Shown in pieces: positions 6,023 to 9,837 of a DNA stretch of 9,837 nucleotides (positions within the stretch are counted from its first letter, which is position 1; every line of letters begins with the position of its first letter). Position numbers and translations under genes: made by a program. Origin of the DNA: Coriobacteriia bacterium (GTDB lineage: Bacteria; Actinomycetota; Coriobacteriia; Coriobacteriales; QAMH01); the NCBI GenBank assembly GCA_900756605.1, contig CAAEKX010000246.1, positions 1 to 9,837 on the forward strand, read 5' to 3'. The notes beneath the pieces are model-generated. The model searched no databases, was not told the origin of the DNA, and saw only the letters and a list, made by a program, of their open reading frames with translations.

Positions 6023-7000
6023 TTAGCGCGCGAGCACCTCGGCATTCACGCAGCTTTCGGGCTTCTTGCCGAGCACAACGTCGATGGCGTTTTGCGTGCA
6101 ACGCGTGCGAAGCTGGACGGCCGTCTCCTCGGACCAGTAGGCGGCATGCGGCGTAAGCACCGTATGCGGCGCCTTGCAAATGGACGCATCGGGCGAAACG
6201 GGCTCTTCCTCGAACACGTCGATACCGGCACCCCAGAGCTTGCCTGCGACAAGCGCCTGGGCCAGCGCATCGGTATCTACGATGGCGCCACGCGAGGTGT
6301 TGATGACGATGGCGTCGGGCTTCATGGTGGCGATGCGCTCCGCATCAAGCAGATGATGCGTCTCGGGCGTCAGCGCCGTGTGAAAGCTCACGATATCGGC
6401 CCGCACAAGCAGATCATCCAGGCTCACGTACGGGAAGTCCTCCGGCGTGAAACGCCCCGGCACGCCCTTGCGGTCCCAGACCATGACATCGAAGCCAAGT
6501 CCGCGGGCCTTGCGCGCCGTCGCCCGTCCGATATGCCCATACCCGACAATGCCGAAGCTGCGCCCCTGCACCTGCCCGAGCGGACGCCGCTTGTGAAAGT
6601 CCCACACGCCCTGTCGCATGTCGGAATCCATCTCGTTGATGCGACGCAGCACGCACATCGCGAGCGCGATGGCGTGATCGGAGACGACCTCCGTACCGTA
6701 GCCGGGAACATTGCAAACCGCAGTACCGTTCTTGGTGGCCGCAGCTACGTTGATGTTGTCGACGCCCGTGCCCGTCTTGCTCACGACCTTGAGCTTGGGT
6801 AGCGCCTGGAACACCGCGGCGGTATAGTCACCATATGAGGTGATGGCGCCATCGGCATCCTGTAGGTGCTCGATGAGCGCCTCGGGGGCACGGTCATCCT
6901 CGTTTCCGAATGCGGCGAACTCGATGCCGGCAGCCTCGACCATTTGCCTCTCGAGCGTGGTATCCCCGAGATCAAAATCTGACACGACGATTTTCGACAT
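6023..7000 (-). CDS. D-isomer-specific 2-hydroxyacid dehydrogenase (CtBP/PGDH-like)
   Basis: A cytoplasmic 325-residue NAD(P)-dependent oxidoreductase that would interconvert a 2-oxoacid and a D-2-hydroxyacid. The Rossmann motif GYGHIG is at 153-158, with Asp176 in VMVWDR at the end of the next strand, which favours NAD. Catalytic residues expected for the family are Arg237 (NTSRGAIVD), Glu266 (DVFEEEP) and His285 (LTPHAAYWS). The TPHAAYWSEE form is closer to CtBP-like members than to SerA. There is no ACT domain, so this is not the long serine-regulated phosphoglycerate dehydrogenase. ATG 7000 is chosen over an upstream in-frame start because minus-strand GGGGGAG lies six bases before it. 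Its stop is 17 bases from that of the UvrA-like gene (convergent), with no clear terminator between. The exact substrate cannot be told from sequence. Confidence 0.9.
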   Translation of the reverse strand: MSKIVVSDFDLGDTTLERQMVEAAGIEFAAFGNEDDRAPEALIEHLQDADGAITSYGDYTAAVFQALPKLKVVSKTGTGVDNINVAAATKNGTAVCNVPGYGTEVVSDHAIALAMCVLRRINEMDSDMRQGVWDFHKRRPLGQVQGRSFGIVGYGHIGRATARKARGLGFDVMVWDRKGVPGRFTPEDFPYVSLDDLLVRADIVSFHTALTPETHHLLDAERIATMKPDAIVINTSRGAIVDTDALAQALVAGKLWGAGIDVFEEEPVSPDASICKAPHTVLTPHAAYWSEETAVQLRTRCTQNAIDVVLGKKPESCVNAEVLAR

Positions 7001-7072
7001 GGCGTGCTCCCCCGAACGGTTGGATGGTGTCCCCATCTTAAGGCTTTGGCGCACGCGCGTCTCCCCATGCCG

Positions 7073-7113
7073 TACAATCGCATAGAGTGTCTGTCTGGCT
7101 TCTCATGCGAGAA
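7073..7113 (+). promoter_or_regulatory. Possible -10 element and leader hairpin of the GNAT gene
   Basis: TACAAT (7073-7078) is a good -10 match; the nearest -35-like TTGGCG (7046-7051) is 21 bases away, which is long and might indicate an activator-dependent promoter. TTCTC (7100-7104) and GAGAA (7109-7113) form a five-base hairpin just before the ribosome binding site AAGGAG (7112-7117) and share its first A residues. Both are weak, consensus-based calls within the 121-base divergent gap 7001-7121. Confidence 0.3.
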
Positions 7114-7121
7114 GGAGCAAC

Positions 7122-7583
7122 ATGGAATACGTTACCGCTGGTCCAGAGCATATCGACGGGATTCACCACGTCATGCAGTCCACGATCCGCGCGGTGTATC
7201 CCAAATATTACCCAACCGAAGTCGTCGACTTCTTCTGCCAGTTGCACAGTCGCGAGCATGTGCAAGAGGGTGCCGAGTCCGGCAACAGGGACGTGCTCCT
7301 GGACGAGGGCAAGGTCGTCGGCGTGGGCTGCGCTGACGGAAACCACATCACGAGCGTGTACGTGCTCCCCGAATGTCAGGGGCAGGGCTTCGGCTCGCAT
7401 ATCCTCGATTGCCTGGAAGCGCGCATCGCTCGGAAGCACGAGACCGCCGTGCTAGACGCATCGCTTCCCGCCGTGATGCTGTACGAGCACCGGGGTTACA
7501 AGACGACAGGGCACGGCGTGCTCGACGTCGGCAATGACGTGAAGCTCGTATACGAGATCATGGAGAAGCGTCTGCGCGCGTGA
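7122..7583 (+). CDS. GNAT family N-acetyltransferase
   Basis: A single-domain, soluble 153-residue protein of the usual GNAT length. Motif A, which binds the pyrophosphate of acetyl-CoA, is ITSVYVLPECQGQGFGSHIL (~76-95), with the Q-x-x-G-x-G/A pattern at 86-91. The C-terminal part has PAVMLYEHRGYKTTG, the typical motif B region with a Tyr near the general-acid position. The reaction would be acetyl transfer from acetyl-CoA to an amine of a small molecule or protein; the acceptor cannot be predicted. Start ATG 7122 follows AAGGAG by four bases. It is divergent from the hydroxyacid dehydrogenase, with its own leader. No clear terminator follows. Confidence 0.88.
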   Translation: MEYVTAGPEHIDGIHHVMQSTIRAVYPKYYPTEVVDFFCQLHSREHVQEGAESGNRDVLLDEGKVVGVGCADGNHITSVYVLPECQGQGFGSHILDCLEARIARKHETAVLDASLPAVMLYEHRGYKTTGHGVLDVGNDVKLVYEIMEKRLRA

Positions 7584-7610
7584 TTAAGTTGTCCCAACCG
7601 TCACTTCAGG

Positions 7611-7682
7611 AGATAATCGGACGAATATGTCATGTCTGGGTGACATGCGCAATGTACGAAGCCCCACTCATCGAGATTATCT
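7611..7682. repeat. Nested inverted repeats in the 216-base gap before the thioredoxin-like gene
   Basis: AGATAATC (7611-7618) is inverted as GATTATCT (7675-7682). Between them is CATGTC-TGGGT-GACATG (7631-7647), and the overlapping ATGTCA/TGACAT pair (7627-7646) offers an alternative stem. The gap 7584-7799 is more AT-rich than its surroundings and has no convincing gene: a 79-codon frame through it uses rare codons and has no ribosome binding site. It may hold the promoter of the thioredoxin-like gene (TTGTCA at 7684-7689 is a -35-like element, with only a weak -10) and an operator. Confidence 0.35.
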
Positions 7683-7799
7683 TTTGTCAAAATATATCTG
7701 GAGAAGTCGTATTGGCGACATCATCGGTGCTGGCTGGTGCTACCATGGAAGTTAGCAGGCGCAGACAAGCGCCGCACCATCGGAAAGAGGCGATTCGCC

Positions 7800-8198
7800 A
7801 TGCAAGATGTATTCGATAGCGATGTAATCATGGAGATAAAAGACGAGGAGACCTGGGAGCAAAAGGTCGACAATGCCCCCGGTCGCGTCATGGTCGAGTT
7901 CTTCGTAACCTGGTGTCCCCACTGCCAGCGCGAAGCTCCGCTGCTTGACGAGATGGCACCTGCCATCAGGGAGCATGGCGTCGAGATCTATCACGCGAAT
8001 GCCGAGGTCATGTGGACCAAGGGTAATGTCTACGGCATCTCCGAGACGCCCTCGTTCATTCTCGTCGATAACGGAGAGCTCATTGCCAAGCACGAAGGCT
8101 TCCTCACAAAGGACGAGATCCTAGCATTTGCTGAGGGCAAGGTTGACGAGCTCACGCCAAGCGTGGAGCAATCACTCAGCAGCATCGCGTTCCAGTAA
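7800..8198 (+). CDS. Thioredoxin-like protein with a CPHC active site
   Basis: A soluble 132-residue thioredoxin-fold protein that should carry out thiol-disulfide exchange in the cytoplasm; no signal peptide or membrane anchor is seen. The core is VMVEFFVTWCPHCQREAPLL (~31-49) with redox cysteines 39 and 42. The conserved cis-proline is Pro84 (SETPSFIL), and a typical helix-strand C-terminal half follows. The CxxC dipeptide is Pro-His, as in DsbA oxidases, rather than the Gly-Pro of classical thioredoxins; this usually raises redox potential. Start ATG 7800 is preferred, with AAAGAGG ten bases upstream; an in-frame GTG at 7737 would add 21 poorly conserved, basic residues. It converges on the aldo/keto reductase gene with 23 bases between stops. 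Its partner reductase is not in the window. Confidence 0.87.
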   Translation: MQDVFDSDVIMEIKDEETWEQKVDNAPGRVMVEFFVTWCPHCQREAPLLDEMAPAIREHGVEIYHANAEVMWTKGNVYGISETPSFILVDNGELIAKHEGFLTKDEILAFAEGKVDELTPSVEQSLSSIAFQ

Positions 8199-8201
8199 GG
8201 T

Positions 8202-8215
8202 GGGCGAAAGCGCCC
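8202..8215. terminator. Short GC hairpin between convergent stops
   Basis: GGGCG (8202-8206) pairs with CGCCC (8211-8215) around an AAAG loop in the 23-base space between the thioredoxin-like stop (8198) and the aldo/keto reductase stop (8222). Its position suits a bidirectional terminator, but the stem is short and T tracts are poor on both sides. Confidence 0.4.
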
Positions 8216-8221
8216 CGTCAT

Positions 8222-9334
8222 TTACAAGCCAAGCAACTCGACCGCGCGTTTGAGGTCGGCCACGATGGGGATTCGTTGCGGGCACACCTTCTCGCAAGCT
8301 CCGCATTGCAGGCACTCGCTCGGCTTGCGCTTGTTCTTTCGCTCGCCACCGACGATCCACTCGTTCTTGTAGCTACCGAACATCGTATGCGCGTTGAGCG
8401 CGAGCAGCGCACCCGAGATGCCGATGTTGGCTGGGCATGCCTTTGCGCAGTAATCGCATCCGGTGCAGGGTATGAGGTCGAATTTTGCGAACTCGTCCTG
8501 CGCACGCGCAATCGCCGCCTCCTCATCGGCGCTCATGCGCTCGAAATCCCGCATGGTGCAAATGTTGGCTTCCATCTGCGCAAGGTCACTCATGCCCGAA
8601 AGGACGACGGCAACATCGGGTTGGCTGGCTGCAAAACGCAGGGCCCATGACGCGCATGAACTCATCGGGTCGGCCTGCTCGAGGACGCGACGCACGGATT
8701 CGGGAGGATTTGCCAGCAATCCGCCACGCAGCGGCTCCATGACCACGACGGGCTTGCCATGCTTGCGCGCGACTTCGAGACATGCGTGGCTCTGATGCAC
8801 CGGGTTGTCCCAGTCGAGATAGTTCACCTGGAGCTGCACGAACTCGACTTCGGGATGCTCATCTAGTACGGCATCAAGCGCATCGGCACCATCATGGATG
8901 GAAAGCCCGAGATGGCGAATGACGCCCTCCTCGCGCTTGCGCCGCGCGAACTCCCACATGTCGAAGCGGTCAAACGCCTCGGTGCGCACGCTTCCCAGAT
9001 TGTGCATGAGGTAGTAGTCGATGTAGCCGGCGCCCGTGCGCTCGAGCGAGGTCTCAAGCTGGGCGTACGCCTCCTGGGCGTTCTTGCATTTGAACCAGGG
9101 GGCGGCTTTGGTGGCGAGCAGGAACGCGTCGCGCGGGTAGCGCTCGACCAGCGCCTTGCGCGTCGCCTCCTCGCTTCCCGGATAGGCCCAGGCCGTGTCG
9201 AAGTAGTTGAAGCCGGCACCGAGGAAGGCGTCGATCATGTCGCCGAATTGCGGGACGTCAATCTCGCCATCGATCTTTGGCAGGCGCATGAGGCCAAATC
9301 CCAGCTTACCGTGGACATCGTCAAAGCAGGTCAT
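8222..9334 (-). CDS. Aldo/keto reductase with C-terminal 4Fe-4S ferredoxin domain
   Basis: A 370-residue cytoplasmic oxidoreductase. Residues ~10-265 form the aldo/keto reductase barrel with the expected catalytic tetrad: Asp46 (FDTAWAYPG), Tyr51, Lys76 (LLATKAAPW) and His111 (YYLMHNLGS). The tail carries two cysteine clusters, CTGCDYCAKACP (Cys290, 293, 296, 300) and CLQCGACEKVCP (Cys341, 344, 347, 351), each suited to a 4Fe-4S cluster. This fused form is common in anaerobes; its substrates are largely unknown, and electrons may pass between the clusters and the barrel cofactor. Start ATG 9334 has GAGGAG seven bases upstream; the TTG at 9349 overlaps that site. The start lies inside the end of the NAD(P)HX epimerase gene (14-base overlap), indicating translational coupling in one operon. 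Confidence 0.93.
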   Translation of the reverse strand: MTCFDDVHGKLGFGLMRLPKIDGEIDVPQFGDMIDAFLGAGFNYFDTAWAYPGSEEATRKALVERYPRDAFLLATKAAPWFKCKNAQEAYAQLETSLERTGAGYIDYYLMHNLGSVRTEAFDRFDMWEFARRKREEGVIRHLGLSIHDGADALDAVLDEHPEVEFVQLQVNYLDWDNPVHQSHACLEVARKHGKPVVVMEPLRGGLLANPPESVRRVLEQADPMSSCASWALRFAASQPDVAVVLSGMSDLAQMEANICTMRDFERMSADEEAAIARAQDEFAKFDLIPCTGCDYCAKACPANIGISGALLALNAHTMFGSYKNEWIVGGERKNKRKPSECLQCGACEKVCPQRIPIVADLKRAVELLGL

Positions 9335-9837
9335 CGAAATACTCCTCAATCGAGATGAGCGGGGCGAGCAGGAGCGTGCCCACGCATGAACGCGCTTGCG
9401 GCTCCACGAGCCCGGTCTTGGGCACGATCATCGTAACGGTCTCGTCGGCCGTGATGCACTCGCTGGCAGCCGTGCCGGTTTGGGCATTGAGTCCGCTGGG
9501 GCAATCGGCCGCGACAATGCGCGCGTTACGATTGCGGTGCGCCTCGTTTGCCAGACGAATCCACGTTGCGTAGGGCTCGCGTACCTGGTCGTGGACAAAG
9601 CCGGTACCGAGTATCGCGTCGACGATGGCGTCGGCGTTGTCGAGCAGCCGTGCCAACTCCGCGTCCGACGGGGCAATGGCAAGGTCAAAGCTGCCGGTAG
9701 ATGCAGACTCGAGCGCAGCCGTACGGGCTGGCTTCGCCGTTAGCTCTTCGGAAACGGTCTTGCTGACGAGCGTCACGTTGCGGCCTGCCGCGGCAAGTGC
9801 ACGCGCGGCTACCCACCCATCGCCGCCGTTGTTGCCC
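9321..9837 (-). CDS. nnrE: NAD(P)HX epimerase (YjeF N-terminal domain), 5' part outside window
   Basis: The minus-strand frame is open to the right edge; 171 C-terminal codons plus the stop are present. It enters with GNNGGDGWVAARALAAAG, the signature of YjeF_N/NnrE proteins. Then come DAILGTGF with the acidic active-site residue, ADCPSGLNAQTG, and ADETVTMIVPKTGL, all in the family's order. The enzyme epimerises R- and S-forms of hydrated NAD(P)H so the dehydratase NnrD can repair them. The protein ends shortly after the YjeF_N domain, so it is a stand-alone epimerase and not the fused NnrE-NnrD enzyme; a separate nnrD may lie elsewhere. Its last 14 bases overlap the downstream aldo/keto reductase start. 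The true start is beyond the window. Confidence 0.9.
   Translation of the reverse strand, partial: GNNGGDGWVAARALAAAGRNVTLVSKTVSEELTAKPARTAALESASTGSFDLAIAPSDAELARLLDNADAIVDAILGTGFVHDQVREPYATWIRLANEAHRNRNARIVAADCPSGLNAQTGTAASECITADETVTMIVPKTGLVEPQARSCVGTLLLAPLISIEEYFDDLL

Noticed and set aside
5960..6802. Plus-strand frame of 280 codons over the dehydrogenase
   Set aside because: The minus strand carries GYGHIG, NTSRGAIVD and TPHAAYWS; the plus frame is its complement.
7580..7819. 79-codon plus-strand frame bridging the GNAT and thioredoxin-like genes
   Set aside because: It starts with GTG overlapping a stop, has no good ribosome binding site, uses rare codons and overlaps the next gene's start.
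8894..9358. Plus-strand frame of 154 codons opposite the aldo/keto reductase
   Set aside because: Antisense shadow of the catalytic barrel; no independent coding evidence.

Overview
The window is a GC-rich bacterial chromosome segment, about 60% GC by eye, with ordinary bacterial Shine-Dalgarno sites. It has no tRNA, rRNA, CRISPR array, transposase or phage gene that I can see. The gene style suggests an anaerobic actinobacterium of the class Coriobacteriia: a large PucR-type regulator beside a divergent gene, an aldo/keto reductase with a ferredoxin tail, a UvrA-like protein lacking the UvrB-binding insert, and a basic small protein with an EGASRGSF segment. This assignment is an inference from protein character and is not proven.

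Layout. Positions 1-8 hold the first codons of a leftward gene with a strong ribosome binding site. Its control region (9-262) is shared with the rightward PucR-type regulator (263-1762). A GC-rich hairpin (1772-1797) separates that regulator from a convergent 71-residue protein (1822-2037, minus). Next come a minus-strand MerR regulator with a TipAS-like drug-sensing domain (2236-2994) and, directly upstream of it, a small basic protein (3009-3320, minus). Divergent from these is a UvrA-like tandem ABC ATPase (3405-6005, plus). It converges on a D-2-hydroxyacid dehydrogenase (6023-7000, minus), which is divergent from a GNAT acetyltransferase (7122-7583, plus). A 216-base gap precedes a CPHC thioredoxin-like protein (7800-8198, plus). 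That gene converges on a two-gene minus-strand operon of NAD(P)HX epimerase (9321 to beyond the right edge) and an iron-sulfur aldo/keto reductase (8222-9334), whose reading frames overlap by 14 bases.

The most interesting part is 2150-6005. A 35-base, nearly perfect palindrome lies between the small protein/MerR pair and the UvrA-like gene. A relative with the same 16-base left half and the same 10-base right end, at identical spacing, lies at 2152-2185 beyond the MerR gene and upstream of the 71-residue protein gene. I read this as a small regulon: a TipAS-type sensor that may control itself, a basic accessory protein, a UvrA-like ATPase of the drug-resistance/self-protection type, and perhaps the 71-residue protein. 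The TipAS-like domain lacks the cysteine that TipA uses to capture thiopeptides. The MerR gene may also have an internal start giving a free sensor domain, as in TipA. The small basic gene contains a terminator-like hairpin inside its own reading frame.

The remaining genes look like metabolic and redox housekeeping: dehydrogenase, acetyltransferase, thioredoxin-like protein, NAD(P)HX repair and Fe-S reductase.
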